This document shows positions 18,564 to 27,337 of a DNA stretch of 56,988 bases, in pieces. The first letter of the stretch is position 1. Every line of letters starts with the position of its first letter. This stretch comes from Rhizophagus prolifer (taxonomy: Eukaryota > Glomeromycota > Glomeromycetes > Glomerales > Glomeraceae), in NCBI GenBank assembly GCA_019425655.1, contig NQWY01000198.1:1-56988 (forward strand), read 5' to 3'. The translations under genes and the position numbers were made by a program. Below the pieces are notes generated by a model that saw only the letters and a list, made by a program, of their open reading frames with translations, ran no database searches and was not told the origin of the DNA.

Positions 18564-19928
18564 ATGTCATTAAAACGTAAAATCGCACTTAGCTTAAGCA
18601 TTGCATTTTCCTTGATTTTCGGGATAATGATGTTTGTGATTTACGTATCATTCAATGATTTTAGACGGGATGAGTTTAAGCTTAGATTTCAGAAGCGTTT
18701 GGTTTTTACGGTTAATTTTATTGAGAAAGCTAATGATTTTGAAAGAGAAGCACCTTTGTTTTTTGACGAAAACTCTGATAATGTCCTTCTTAATGAGAAC
18801 ATTATCATACTGAATGCTGAAAAAGAATTGGTTTACAGTACTTTAAAAGACAAAAAAGTAACTTGGGACAAACATTTGCTCGATAGTCTCGACAAAGAAA
18901 AAACGATTTATAACGAACATTCCGAACCTGAGATTTACGCTGCATTACGAAACATCAAAGGTGAAAATTACTACATTTTAACAAGTGCTCAGGACGTCAC
19001 CGGCGAGTCCAAGTTGGCATTCCTCGGCTATACACTGATTTTTTCTTATATAATCAGTGTTTTATTAATTTGGTTTTTCAGCTATTATCTGGTTTCCAAA
19101 TTTCTTCAGCCTTTGGAGATTCTTAAAAATCAAATTTCTGACACCAGCGTTCATCGACTCACTACTGATATTATTTTGAAAAACAGCAATGATGAAATTG
19201 GTGTATTGGCAAAATCTTTTAATATGATGACCAGCCGATTGGATGATGTTTTCCAGTCACAAAAGGATTTCAATTCCAGTGCGGCGCATGAGATGCGAAC
19301 ACCACTTACGAGAATGGCTTTCCAATTGGAAAATTTGATTCAGTTGGAAAATCATTCTACCAAAACTAAGACTACTTTGCAGCAGATGTTACAGGACGTT
19401 TATCAATTGTCGGACCTTACAAAATCATTGCTTTTATTATCAAAATTTGATAAAGAAGGGATTGCAAGTGTTTATGAAGAAGTCAGAATTGATGAAGTTG
19501 TTTTTGATGCATTTGAGACTGTTCATCGTAACTTCCCGGGATTCAAAATGGATTTTCAAATTGACGAAGAGAGTGTTGATGATTCTATTTTGACGGTGAA
19601 AGGCGTCAAGTCTTTACTGGAAATAACATTTATTAATTTGTTCAAAAATGCGGCTTTGTACTCAGATAACCAGGAAGTTGATATTTCTATCAAGGAGACC
19701 GATTTTAGGATTATTGTAAAAGTCCTTTCCTTTGGTTCCACAATTCCCGTTGAGGAAAGGGAAAAACTTTTCGATGCTTTTATGAGAGGAGGCAATTCGC
19801 ATAACAAAGCAGGTTCTGGTCTTGGGTTACGCATCGTAAAACGTATTTTAGAATACCACAAAGCAGAGATTGATTATGCATCAGCTTTTGAAAACCAGAA
19901 TCTTTTTACTGTGATTTTCAATAAATAA
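18564..19928 (+). CDS. Sensor histidine kinase
   Basis: Membrane histidine kinase of 454 residues. TM1 spans about 7-29, a periplasmic sensor region follows to about 150, TM2 spans about 152-177, then HAMP. The dimerisation helix has phospho-accepting H242 in SSAAHEMRTPLTR. The ATPase domain has N-box NLFKNAALYS and G2 box GSGLGLRIVKRILEYH. The G1 region reads KVLSFGSTIP, where an Asp/Asn is usual before the Gly. It forms a two-component pair with the regulator upstream and probably senses metal or envelope state; the ligand is unknown. Confidence 0.87.
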   Translation: MSLKRKIALSLSIAFSLIFGIMMFVIYVSFNDFRRDEFKLRFQKRLVFTVNFIEKANDFEREAPLFFDENSDNVLLNENIIILNAEKELVYSTLKDKKVTWDKHLLDSLDKEKTIYNEHSEPEIYAALRNIKGENYYILTSAQDVTGESKLAFLGYTLIFSYIISVLLIWFFSYYLVSKFLQPLEILKNQISDTSVHRLTTDIILKNSNDEIGVLAKSFNMMTSRLDDVFQSQKDFNSSAAHEMRTPLTRMAFQLENLIQLENHSTKTKTTLQQMLQDVYQLSDLTKSLLLLSKFDKEGIASVYEEVRIDEVVFDAFETVHRNFPGFKMDFQIDEESVDDSILTVKGVKSLLEITFINLFKNAALYSDNQEVDISIKETDFRIIVKVLSFGSTIPVEEREKLFDAFMRGGNSHNKAGSGLGLRIVKRILEYHKAEIDYASAFENQNLFTVIFNK

Positions 19929-19937
19929 AAAAATATT

Positions 19938-20045
19938 TCTCACAGATTTAGCAAATTTTGCAGATTTTATTGACATCTGCATGATCAGTAAAATCTGCGA
20001 GATATTATTCTGTCAAAATCTATCATCTATCCGTCTATTATCTCT
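19938..20045. repeat. Two dispersed repeats: ATCTGCGAGA family and GTCTATTATCT family
   Basis: About 19938-20003 is an imperfect palindrome running from CACAGATTT to AAATCTGCGAGAT; relatives lie at 27380-27441 and 47734-47792. About 20020-20045 holds CTATCATCTATCCGTCTATT, related to 43296-43325 and 43707-43740. Confidence 0.5.
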
Positions 20046-20058
20046 TCTCAAACAACAA

Positions 20059-20114
20059 TTAAGCTTTTTTTAAGCCACATTTAAGTCCGTTTTAATCTCG
20101 GAAAGCCATTTTTG
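20059..20114 (+). promoter_or_regulatory. Four 11-bp-phased direct repeats upstream of the metal efflux operon
   Basis: TTAAGC, TTAAGC, TTAAGT and TTAATC start at 20059, 20070, 20081 and 20092, an exact 11-bp period. CATTTTTG (20107-20114) is one base from the TAnnTTTG -7 consensus. In-phase direct repeats just upstream of a promoter are the usual binding pattern of OmpR/PhoB-class regulators, and one is encoded at 17826. Confidence 0.6.
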
Positions 20115-20135
20115 CAAAACCAAAACGAGATAAGA

Positions 20136-21383
20136 ATGAACAAAATTACAACGCTGGTGTTATCCGTTTCGGCATTTGTTTGTCTTTCCGGGCAGCAGCA
20201 GATGTCCCTTCAGGATTGCGAACTGGCATTTCAAAAAAATAACCTCCAGCTTCTTGCCGCACAATACAATATCAGTATGGCCGATGCCGAAATTATGCAG
20301 GCAAAAATCTGGGAACTTCCACAGATAGAAGGTTATGTTAATGCCATCAATCCTCAAGACAAAAGAGTTTTCGATGTAGGGCGGGCAAAAGGTTTGGAAA
20401 TCACGCAATTGATTTATCTGGGTGGAAAGAAGAAAAACGAAATCCAATTCGCAAAATCTAACAAAGAGCTTTCTCAATTACAATTCAATCAATTATTAGT
20501 AGACCTTCGTTCGCAGCTTCGGGAAACGTATTACAATCTGATTTACGAGCAAAAAAAGCAAATCAGTATTGATGCTCAGTTGAAGTATATGAATGAGCTT
20601 TTGATGGCTTACAAAGTCCAGACAGATAAAGGAAATATTTCTTTAAAAGATTATGTAAGACTTCAAAGCATCGTTATTCAGCTTAATAATGATAAAATCG
20701 AAATCAATAACAATATCCTGGCTTTGCAGCAAAATATGAAAGTTCTGACAGGCAATCAGGAAAAAGTGATTCCAAACTTACCAAAAACTGAAGAAAACGA
20801 AATCCTGATTTCACAGCCTTTCGGAGGCTTGGAAGTCCTCCAACAAAAAGCTTTGCAAAACAATGCAGATTATCTTTATAACCTCAAATTGATCGACAAC
20901 AGCAAGCTTTATGCACAATGGCAAAAGTCACTCAACACACCGGACCTTAATCTGGGAGCGGAATATGACCAGGCTTCCGGAACCTTCAATAATGAAGTCA
21001 ATTTGAAAATCGGAATTCCAATCCCACTCTGGAAAGTTAACAAAGGAAATGTTGAAAAAGCAAAGTATGCGATTCAGCAAAACGAAAAAAACTCAGAATA
21101 CCAGAAACTTAATCTAGAAACTCAGGTAGAATCAGCTTACCAAACTTGGAAAAATCATTATGACCAATATTTTGAATTAAAACCGGTTGATCTGGAAAAT
21201 CTGGAAACGGTTTACAACGGTATTCTTAAAAATTTCCGAAGCGGCAATGTCAGTTTGATAGACTTTACAGACTTTATGGAAAGCTACAGACAGACCGTTC
21301 TGCAGGTTTATGAGATGAAAAAGCAGATTATGATTTCCGCAGAACAGCTGAACCTATTAGTACAAACCAAAATCTTTTATTAA
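20136..21383 (+). CDS. Outer-membrane efflux protein (TolC/CzcC-like)
   Basis: TolC-family outer-membrane channel of 415 residues from the ATG at 20136. That start gives a normal signal peptide (MNKITTLVLSVSAFVCLSG). An earlier in-frame TTG at 20112 would add eight residues before it. The protein is rich in long amphipathic helices (near 30-110, 140-205, 290-345, 370-415), typical of the two OEP repeats. It would form the outer-membrane exit of a tripartite pump with the adaptor and RND pump encoded downstream. The adaptor gene follows with overlap of the stop codon region. Confidence 0.85.
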   Translation: MNKITTLVLSVSAFVCLSGQQQMSLQDCELAFQKNNLQLLAAQYNISMADAEIMQAKIWELPQIEGYVNAINPQDKRVFDVGRAKGLEITQLIYLGGKKKNEIQFAKSNKELSQLQFNQLLVDLRSQLRETYYNLIYEQKKQISIDAQLKYMNELLMAYKVQTDKGNISLKDYVRLQSIVIQLNNDKIEINNNILALQQNMKVLTGNQEKVIPNLPKTEENEILISQPFGGLEVLQQKALQNNADYLYNLKLIDNSKLYAQWQKSLNTPDLNLGAEYDQASGTFNNEVNLKIGIPIPLWKVNKGNVEKAKYAIQQNEKNSEYQKLNLETQVESAYQTWKNHYDQYFELKPVDLENLETVYNGILKNFRSGNVSLIDFTDFMESYRQTVLQVYEMKKQIMISAEQLNLLVQTKIFY

Positions 21384-21400
21384 TGCTAATGAAACTTGAA

Positions 21401-22483
21401 ATGAAAAAAATAATTATACCAATTATCCTGTCAGCAGCATTACTTTCCTGTTCCAAACAAGAAGAAGTAAAGCCGGAAGTAACGAAGGGTTTTGAGCTCA
21501 GTAACACAATGTTGAAAAGCACAACATTTGCAAAGGTTGAAAAGAAATTTATCGAGGACGAATATAGTTTTTACGGAAAAATATCCGCAGATAAAAATAA
21601 ATATATCGATATTTTTCCATTAGTTGGCGGTAATGTTCTCAGCGTGAATGTAGAATTGGGCGATTACGTGACCAAAGGTCAGGTTCTGGCAACAATCAGA
21701 AGTACCGAGTTGGCAGAGGTTCAAAAAGATGTGAGCGACGCAAAAACCGATTTGATAGTAGCCGAAAACAACCTTCGTGTCGCAAAAGAAATGTACGCCG
21801 GCAAACTTAACACAGAAAAAGACGTTCTGGAAGCAGAAAGCGAAGTCAAAAAAGCCAAAGATGCACTGCGCCGTTCAAACGATGTCAGTACGGTTTATAA
21901 TGTGAAAAAAGGGAATATTTACAGTGTAATTTCACCAATTAACGGTTACATCGTTCACAAAGATATCAACAAGGATATGGAACTTAGAAGTGACCGTAGC
22001 GAAAATATTTTTGATGTCGCCAATACCAAAAATGTCTGGGCTATAATGAACGTCAATGAGGCTGACATCGATAAAATCAACCTCGGGATGAAAGCCCAGG
22101 TTTCCACATTATCTTATCCTGACAAGGTATTTTATGGACAGATCGATAAAATTTTCAAAATCATAGATCCGGATACTAATGCGATGCAGGCTAGAGTAGT
22201 GCTGGACAATTCGCAAGGATTGTTGATTCCGGACAGCAAGGCGACCATTCGGGTTTCATCTGCGGAAAATACAACGGCACTCGCCATTCCTTCCAAAGCT
22301 GTGATTTTTGACGACAACAGGTATTTCGTGGTAGTATACAGATCACCAACCGACATCAAGGTCAAGGAAATAAAAATCCTGAAGCAGAACTCCGAAACTA
22401 CCTACGTTTCCCAAGGTGTTGCTGAGGGCGACTGCATCGTTACTAATAATCAACTATTGATTTACCGTTCTTTGAACAACTAA
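21401..22483 (+). CDS. RND efflux periplasmic adaptor lipoprotein (CzcB/CusB-like)
   Basis: Membrane-fusion protein of 360 residues from the ATG at 21401, which gives a compact lipoprotein signal (LLSC, Cys17). An in-frame ATG at 21383 would add six residues. Recognisable parts are a barrel-sandwich half (DIFPLVGGNVLSVNVELGDYV near 65-85), an alpha-hairpin (near 100-150), the returning half (SVISPINGYIVHKDI) and a beta-barrel domain (NVWAIMNVNEADI). It links the inner-membrane pump to the outer channel. A repeat-rich gap of about 280 bp separates it from the pump gene. Confidence 0.87.
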   Translation: MKKIIIPIILSAALLSCSKQEEVKPEVTKGFELSNTMLKSTTFAKVEKKFIEDEYSFYGKISADKNKYIDIFPLVGGNVLSVNVELGDYVTKGQVLATIRSTELAEVQKDVSDAKTDLIVAENNLRVAKEMYAGKLNTEKDVLEAESEVKKAKDALRRSNDVSTVYNVKKGNIYSVISPINGYIVHKDINKDMELRSDRSENIFDVANTKNVWAIMNVNEADIDKINLGMKAQVSTLSYPDKVFYGQIDKIFKIIDPDTNAMQARVVLDNSQGLLIPDSKATIRVSSAENTTALAIPSKAVIFDDNRYFVVVYRSPTDIKVKEIKILKQNSETTYVSQGVAEGDCIVTNNQLLIYRSLNN

Positions 22484-22488
22484 ATTTT

Positions 22489-22640
22489 GGGCGTGTCCCT
22501 TTGTTTTTGCTAATCACATTTAGTCAATCAAAAGAACTTTTCAACAAGGCAAAAACAAGCGGGTCGGTCTACGGGCAGTCGCTCTCGCCTTCGGCGAGGA
22601 GCTCCAACAATGCCCTCCGCCCTCACGCATTTGCAATTCA
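22489..22640. repeat. GC-rich hairpin intergenic repeat (copy 2)
   Basis: Starts GGGCGTGTCCCT and has inverted repeat TTGTTTTTGC (22501-22510) / GCAAAAACAA (22559-22568), then GCGGGTCGG and a second hairpin CTCGCC-TTC-GGCGAG (22594-22608), ending near CCCTCACGC. It resembles the blocks at 16466 and 26170. The open frame through it is not a credible gene. Confidence 0.6.
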
Positions 22641-22761
22641 TTGTTTTAAGTCTTCGCTAAGTGAAATGGCTTTGCGGACTTGAAAAGCATTCAGTTTGTC
22701 AAAAAATCTTTGCGGACTTTGCGTTAAAACTAATTGCAATTTCAATCATAAAATAAAAAGT

Positions 22762-25700
22762 ATGAACAAATTCATCAAAAATATCATAGCATTCTCGCTC
22801 AAGAACAAAGCCTTCACATTCATTTGGGTAGCGATTTTGGCGGTCGCGGGATTCATCAGTTTCAAGAATATGCCGATTGAAGCATTTCCTGATGTCACCA
22901 ATACGCAGATTGTCATCATTACCCAATGGAACGGTCGAAGCGCCGAAGAAGTAGAACGATTCGTTACCACACCGATAGAGCTGGCAATGAGTCCGGTTCA
23001 GAAGAAAACCAGCGTCCGGAGTACTACAATGTTTGGACTTTCTATTGTCAAGATTTTATTCGAAGACGGTGTGGACGACATCTTTGCCCGGAATATGGTC
23101 AACAATCAGCTGAGAACAGTGAGTTTACCGGAAGGCATTGACCCCGAAGTTCAGCCACCTTACGGACCAACCGGAGAAATTTTCCGTTATACGCTGGAAA
23201 GTAAAGACCGGGATTCCAGAGATTTATTGACCTTGCAGACTTGGGTAGTTGACCGCGCGCTTAGAAGTGTTCCCGGTGTTGCAGACATCAACGTTTTTGG
23301 AGGTCAGGATAAAGTGTTTGAATTGAGCATTGACCCAAGAAAATTAGACAAATACAATCTCACACCAAGTGAAGTTTTAGAAGCTGTAACCAACAGCAAC
23401 CTGAATGTCGGTGGCGATGTTATCGAGAAAAGTGGGCAAGCCTATGTTGTTCGTGGAATTGGCTTAGTAAAATCGATTTCGGATATTGAAAATATTACCG
23501 TTCACAGCGATGGCGGGAATCCGATCCTGGTTAAATATGTAGCCGATGTTCACGAAGGTTCTTTACCAAGAGTTGGTCAGGCATCATTGGATAATGAAAA
23601 AGATACGGTTGAAGGAATCGTGGTGATGCGAAAAGGCGAAAATGCGCAGGAAGTTTTGCTTGCTGTAAAAGCTAAAATCGATGAATTGAACAACAAAATT
23701 CTTCCGAAAGATGTGAAGATGAAAACCTTCTACGACCGCCAAAATCTGATGGATTTCACCACCAAAACGGTAATGCACAACCTTTTGGAAGGAATTATTC
23801 TCGTAACGGTTATCGTCCTGATTTTTATGGCAGACTGGCGAACTACCTTGATTGTTTCCATCATCATTCCATTATCGTTATTATTTGCATTTTTCTGTCT
23901 GAGAATGGCGGGAATGAGCGCAAACTTATTGTCACTAGGAGCGGTTGACTTCGGGATTATCATAGACGGCGCCGTCGTAATGGTGGAAGGGTTATTTGTA
24001 ATGCTAGACCACAAAGCCCACAAATACGGAATGGAACGCTTCAACAAAATGGCAAAAGCCGGCTGGATAAAACAAACCGGAACAGGACTCGGAAAAGCGA
24101 TTTTCTTCTCAAAACTGATTATCATCACCTCATTATTACCGATATTTTCTTTCCAAAAAGTGGAAGGTAAAATGTTCTCGCCATTAGCATTTACATTGGG
24201 GTTTGCATTGTTGGGTGCATTGATTTTTACACTGACTTTGGTTCCGGTAATGTCTCATTTGTTATTAAAGAAAAATGTAAGAGAAAAGAACAATCCATTC
24301 GTTAATTTTTGGGACAGAAGTGTAATGAAAGGTTTCAAATTCACTTTTAAAAATAAAAAAATAAGCCTTCTGGTTTCCACAGTTATTTTAGCGATTACTT
24401 TGTTCTCAGCCAAATTCCTCGGAACCGAATTTTTACCTCAGTTGAATGAAGGTTCACTTTGGATTACTGCAGAAATGCCTATGAGTTCATCACTCAAAGA
24501 GTCTTTGAAAACAGCTGACGTCCTCAAAAAAGATATCATGAGCTTCTCAGAAGTGACAGGCGTACTGGCGCAGACGGGTAGAAGTAATGACGGAACCGAC
24601 CCGAATGGTTTTGGATTCGTGCAGTTTGCGGTAAGTCTGAAACCAAGAGAAGAATGGAAACGAAAAATCACTTATGATGAACTGGTGGAAGAGATTGATA
24701 AAAAGCTGAAGAATTATCAGGGAATTACATTCAATTATTCCCAACCGATTTCAGACAACGTTGCGGAAGCTGTTGCAGGTTTCAAAGCAGAAAACGGAAT
24801 CAAAATCTATGGTGATAACCTTCATACATTAGACAGGTTGGCGGAAGAAGTTCTGGCTTCTATCAAAGATGTGGATGGCGTGAAAGAACCAGGAATCATC
24901 AAAAACATTGGTCAACCCGAAATTAGTGTAGTGCTGGACCGAAACAAAATGGCAGCTTATGGCGTTTTACCAGCGGATGCCCAAGCCGTTCTGGAAATGG
25001 CGTTCGGTGGGAAAACAGCGTCTGAAATGTTTGATGGCGAAAGAAAGTTTCCGATAAGATTGCGTTATGCCGAAGATTACAGAAAAAATGAAGAAGACAT
25101 CGCCTCTCTGATGGTTCCGACGCAGGATGGCGCCAAGATTCCACTCAAGGAAATCAGTACCATCGAAAAAGAAAACGGAGCGGCTTTCATTTACAGAGAC
25201 GATATCAAACGTTATATCGGGGTTAAATTCTCGATTCGTGACCGGGATTTGGGAGGAACTATTGCAGATGCTCAGAAGAGAGTGGCTAGAATCAAATTGC
25301 CGGACGGTTACTCGATTGGATGGACAGGACAATTTGAAAATCAACAAAGAGCTACGAAGAGATTAGCGCAAGTAGTTCCGATTAGTATTCTAGGGATTTT
25401 CTTCCTGTTGTTCATCTTGTTTGGAAATATGAAAGACTCGCTTTTGGTTTTAGCTAATGTTCCTTTTGCTTTGATTGGTGCGATTATCGCACTTCATTTG
25501 ACGCATATGAATTTCGGCATCTCTGCCGGTGTCGGGATGATTGCCCTGATTGGAATTTGTATCCAGAATGGTGTGATTTTGATTTCGGAGTTTCATCAGA
25601 ACGTTAAGAATGGTTTGTCCTTAGATTCATCCATAATGGAAGGTGTGAAAGTAAGAACCAGACCTGTAGTAATGACTGCTTTGATGGCATCCATTGGTTT

Positions 25701-25860
25701 GCTTCCTGCAGCACTTTCTACAGGAATCGGGTCAGAATCTCAAAAACCTTTGGCGATAGTGATTATTGGGGGACTGATTACGGCAACTGTTTTGACGCTT
25801 TTGATTTTCCCTATTATCTTCTGGATTTTCAACCGACGTAAGAATGAAGTGATAGATTAA
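22762..25860 (+). CDS. Heavy-metal efflux RND pump (CzcA/CusA family)
   Basis: Inner-membrane RND transporter of 1032 residues from the ATG at 22762, whose N-terminus (MNKFIKNIIAFSLKNK) fits the family; a longer frame from 22696 reads through intergenic repeat. Typical features are two large periplasmic loops, twelve membrane segments, the early motif MPIEAFPDVTNTQI, and the charged TM4 motif VDFGIIIDGAVVMVEG characteristic of heavy-metal RND pumps. It exports metal ions by proton antiport with the adaptor and channel encoded upstream. Which metal (Co/Zn/Cd or Cu/Ag) cannot be decided here. Confidence 0.92.
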   Translation: MNKFIKNIIAFSLKNKAFTFIWVAILAVAGFISFKNMPIEAFPDVTNTQIVIITQWNGRSAEEVERFVTTPIELAMSPVQKKTSVRSTTMFGLSIVKILFEDGVDDIFARNMVNNQLRTVSLPEGIDPEVQPPYGPTGEIFRYTLESKDRDSRDLLTLQTWVVDRALRSVPGVADINVFGGQDKVFELSIDPRKLDKYNLTPSEVLEAVTNSNLNVGGDVIEKSGQAYVVRGIGLVKSISDIENITVHSDGGNPILVKYVADVHEGSLPRVGQASLDNEKDTVEGIVVMRKGENAQEVLLAVKAKIDELNNKILPKDVKMKTFYDRQNLMDFTTKTVMHNLLEGIILVTVIVLIFMADWRTTLIVSIIIPLSLLFAFFCLRMAGMSANLLSLGAVDFGIIIDGAVVMVEGLFVMLDHKAHKYGMERFNKMAKAGWIKQTGTGLGKAIFFSKLIIITSLLPIFSFQKVEGKMFSPLAFTLGFALLGALIFTLTLVPVMSHLLLKKNVREKNNPFVNFWDRSVMKGFKFTFKNKKISLLVSTVILAITLFSAKFLGTEFLPQLNEGSLWITAEMPMSSSLKESLKTADVLKKDIMSFSEVTGVLAQTGRSNDGTDPNGFGFVQFAVSLKPREEWKRKITYDELVEEIDKKLKNYQGITFNYSQPISDNVAEAVAGFKAENGIKIYGDNLHTLDRLAEEVLASIKDVDGVKEPGIIKNIGQPEISVVLDRNKMAAYGVLPADAQAVLEMAFGGKTASEMFDGERKFPIRLRYAEDYRKNEEDIASLMVPTQDGAKIPLKEISTIEKENGAAFIYRDDIKRYIGVKFSIRDRDLGGTIADAQKRVARIKLPDGYSIGWTGQFENQQRATKRLAQVVPISILGIFFLLFILFGNMKDSLLVLANVPFALIGAIIALHLTHMNFGISAGVGMIALIGICIQNGVILISEFHQNVKNGLSLDSSIMEGVKVRTRPVVMTALMASIGLLPAALSTGIGSESQKPLAIVIIGGLITATVLTLLIFPIIFWIFNRRKNEVID

Positions 25861-25921
25861 GAGTTAAAAATCTCAATATTAATTTGAGTTATAGTTGTTA
25901 CATTTTTCTCTCTTTTATTTG

Positions 25922-25955
25922 CGTTCCTCAAGGATTCTTCCTGAGGAACGTTTTT
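25922..25955 (+). terminator. Terminator of the metal efflux operon
   Basis: Perfect 9-bp stem CGTTCCTCA (25922-25930) / TGAGGAACG (25942-25950), followed by TTTTT, 62 bp after the RND pump stop. Confidence 0.85.
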
Positions 25956-25998
25956 GTTTACTTTGATTAAATCTCAAAAACGTCTATATGTTTTACTA

Positions 25999-26061
25999 AA
26001 AACATCAAGACCTTTTCACTAAAACATCAAGACCTTTTTATGAAAACATCAAGTTGTTTTT
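25999..26061. repeat. Three tandem 22-bp direct repeats (AAAACATCAAG)
   Basis: AAAACATCAAG starts at 25999, 26021 and 26043, an exact 22-bp period. Units 1 and 2 continue ACCTTTT; unit 3 continues TTGTTTT and can form a small hairpin. No associated cas genes or spacers are present. Function unknown. Confidence 0.6.
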
Positions 26062-26169
26062 AATGCTTTTTTTAAATGCCCTATTCATCGGACTTGGCGA
26101 AGGACATTTTTTTCTATAAAACAGCTTCGATTTTGTACTGAATTTCATTCAAAATTCTCACTTTCTAAT

Positions 26170-26285
26170 CGGCGAAGCGCACCCCGAGCTGAGTGGAAAT
26201 CCTTTTTTGCTTGTGCTCAATTTCTATTGAAGTCGAAACGTTTGCAAAAAAGATTGGGAACGGAGCGCGGATAAGGTGCTCAAAA
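26170..26285. repeat. GC-rich hairpin intergenic repeat (copy 3)
   Basis: Inverted repeat CTTTTTTGC (26202-26210) / GCAAAAAAG (26244-26252), flanked by GC-rich arms (GGCGAAGCGCACC, then GGAGCGCGGATAAGGTGC). The design is the same as at 16466 and 22489, although sequence identity is low. Confidence 0.45.
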
Positions 26286-26289
26286 TATT

Positions 26290-26297
26290 TAACTTTG
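26290..26297 (+). promoter_or_regulatory. -7 promoter motif TAACTTTG
   Basis: Matches TAnnTTTG, 15 bp before the ATG at 26313. Confidence 0.5.
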
Positions 26298-26312
26298 GAT
26301 AAAAATTAAACG

Positions 26313-26936
26313 ATGCGGAATTTTACTTTTATGCTGATGCTTGTCGTAAGTGTTAATGGATTTTCACAGAAATTCACGAAAGAAGAAAAAGCCTTTATTT
26401 TGACTGGTAATGCAAAAACCGCTTTGCCAATATATCAGACCAATAATGAACAGCAGCATAAGGTTTTGCTGGCTCAATCACAAGAGATTTCGCCGAAAGA
26501 TAAAACGCTACCGATTCTTGTGGAACGTATGAGACTGGCTCTGGCAGCGACCGAAGGCGGTGTTGGCATTGCTGCGCCACAGGTTGGCATCAATAGAAGA
26601 GTAATACTGGTTCAGCGCTTTGATAAGACGGATTATCCGGTGGAATATTTCATCAATCCGAAAATAGTCTGGCGTTCTGAGCTTCTGAACAAAGGGCCGG
26701 AAGGGGACCTTTCTATTGACCAATTCAGAGAGCCTTTTTACAGAAGCTACAGTATCCGTTTGGAGTATTATGATCTGGACAATAAGAAGCACGACGAGAT
26801 GGTAGAAGGCTTCACTGCCGTGATTTTCCAGCACGAGATAGATCATCTTTCCGGGATTTTGATTTCTGATAAATTCAGGAATGAGAAAGGATTGCAATAC
26901 AAAGAGGTGAAAGTTTACCAGAAACCGAAAAATTAG
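26313..26936 (+). CDS. Exported peptide-deformylase-like protein
   Basis: 207 residues. The N-terminus MRNFTFMLMLVVSVNGFSQ looks like a signal peptide, unlike cytoplasmic deformylase. The rest matches the deformylase fold: motif 1 GVGIAAPQVG (near 79-88) and motif 3 QHEIDHLSG (near 172-180) are intact. Motif 2 reads GPEGDLSI (near 128-135), where active enzymes have EGCLS; the metal-binding Cys is replaced by Asp. The usual Met-aminopeptidase-coupled role is therefore doubtful. It may be an exported metalloprotease-like paralogue or an inactive binding protein. It is transcribed from its own promoter motif. Confidence 0.75.
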   Translation: MRNFTFMLMLVVSVNGFSQKFTKEEKAFILTGNAKTALPIYQTNNEQQHKVLLAQSQEISPKDKTLPILVERMRLALAATEGGVGIAAPQVGINRRVILVQRFDKTDYPVEYFINPKIVWRSELLNKGPEGDLSIDQFREPFYRSYSIRLEYYDLDNKKHDEMVEGFTAVIFQHEIDHLSGILISDKFRNEKGLQYKEVKVYQKPKN

Positions 26937-26983
26937 GTCTGGTTTTTGAATAGAAAAATACCAATCAATAAAACCTTAAAACT

Positions 26984-27328
26984 ATGAATTTTATTATCCG
27001 TTTGCTGATTACTGCGATTTCAGCATTTTTGCTAAGCAAAATCCTTTCAGGCGTACATTTTGATACCTTTGGCTCAACTATTATTTTCGCTATTGTTTTG
27101 GGAATCCTGAATGTATTCGTCAAACCGATTTTATCGATTCTGTCATTGCCTATTACGATTATAACATTAGGGTTGTTTTCCTTTGTTATCAACGCATTGA
27201 TGATACTTTTAACCGATTATTTTATGGATAGTATGCAGGTGGATGGTTTCCTTTGGGCGCTGCTCTTCAGTATTCTGCTGTCATTGGTAACTTCAGCTTT
27301 CTCAACAATTTTCGAAAGCAACGATTAA
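26984..27328 (+). CDS. Small membrane protein, phage-holin-4_2-like family
   Basis: Protein of 114 residues, almost entirely hydrophobic, with about four membrane segments (near 3-20, 24-42, 50-72, 85-108). It fits the family named 'phage holin family protein' (YvlD-like), common in bacterial chromosomes and usually unrelated to phage. No phage genes surround it. The physiological role is unknown. A strong terminator follows 9 bp after the stop. Confidence 0.7.
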   Translation: MNFIIRLLITAISAFLLSKILSGVHFDTFGSTIIFAIVLGILNVFVKPILSILSLPITIITLGLFSFVINALMILLTDYFMDSMQVDGFLWALLFSILLSLVTSAFSTIFESND

Positions 27329-27337
27329 AATAAAAAA

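Larger units (their letters stand above)
25861..26312. other. Gene-free intergenic region after the efflux operon
   Basis: 452 bp without a credible gene. In order it holds the efflux-operon terminator (25922-25955), three copies of a 22-bp direct repeat (25999-26061), a hairpin-rich block (about 26170-26285) and the promoter motif of the next gene (26290-26297). Confidence 0.7.

Noticed and set aside
22501-22683. 60-residue open frame before the RND pump
   Set aside because: It reads through the GC-rich hairpin repeat, has no RBS or family similarity, and is a by-product of the repeat.
25999-26061. Possible CRISPR array
   Set aside because: Only three units, with spacers of a few bases that are themselves similar, and no cas genes in the window.
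26984-27328. Prophage remnant suggested by a holin-family match
   Set aside because: This family is a chromosomal membrane-protein family; no capsid, tail, integrase or lysin genes are nearby.
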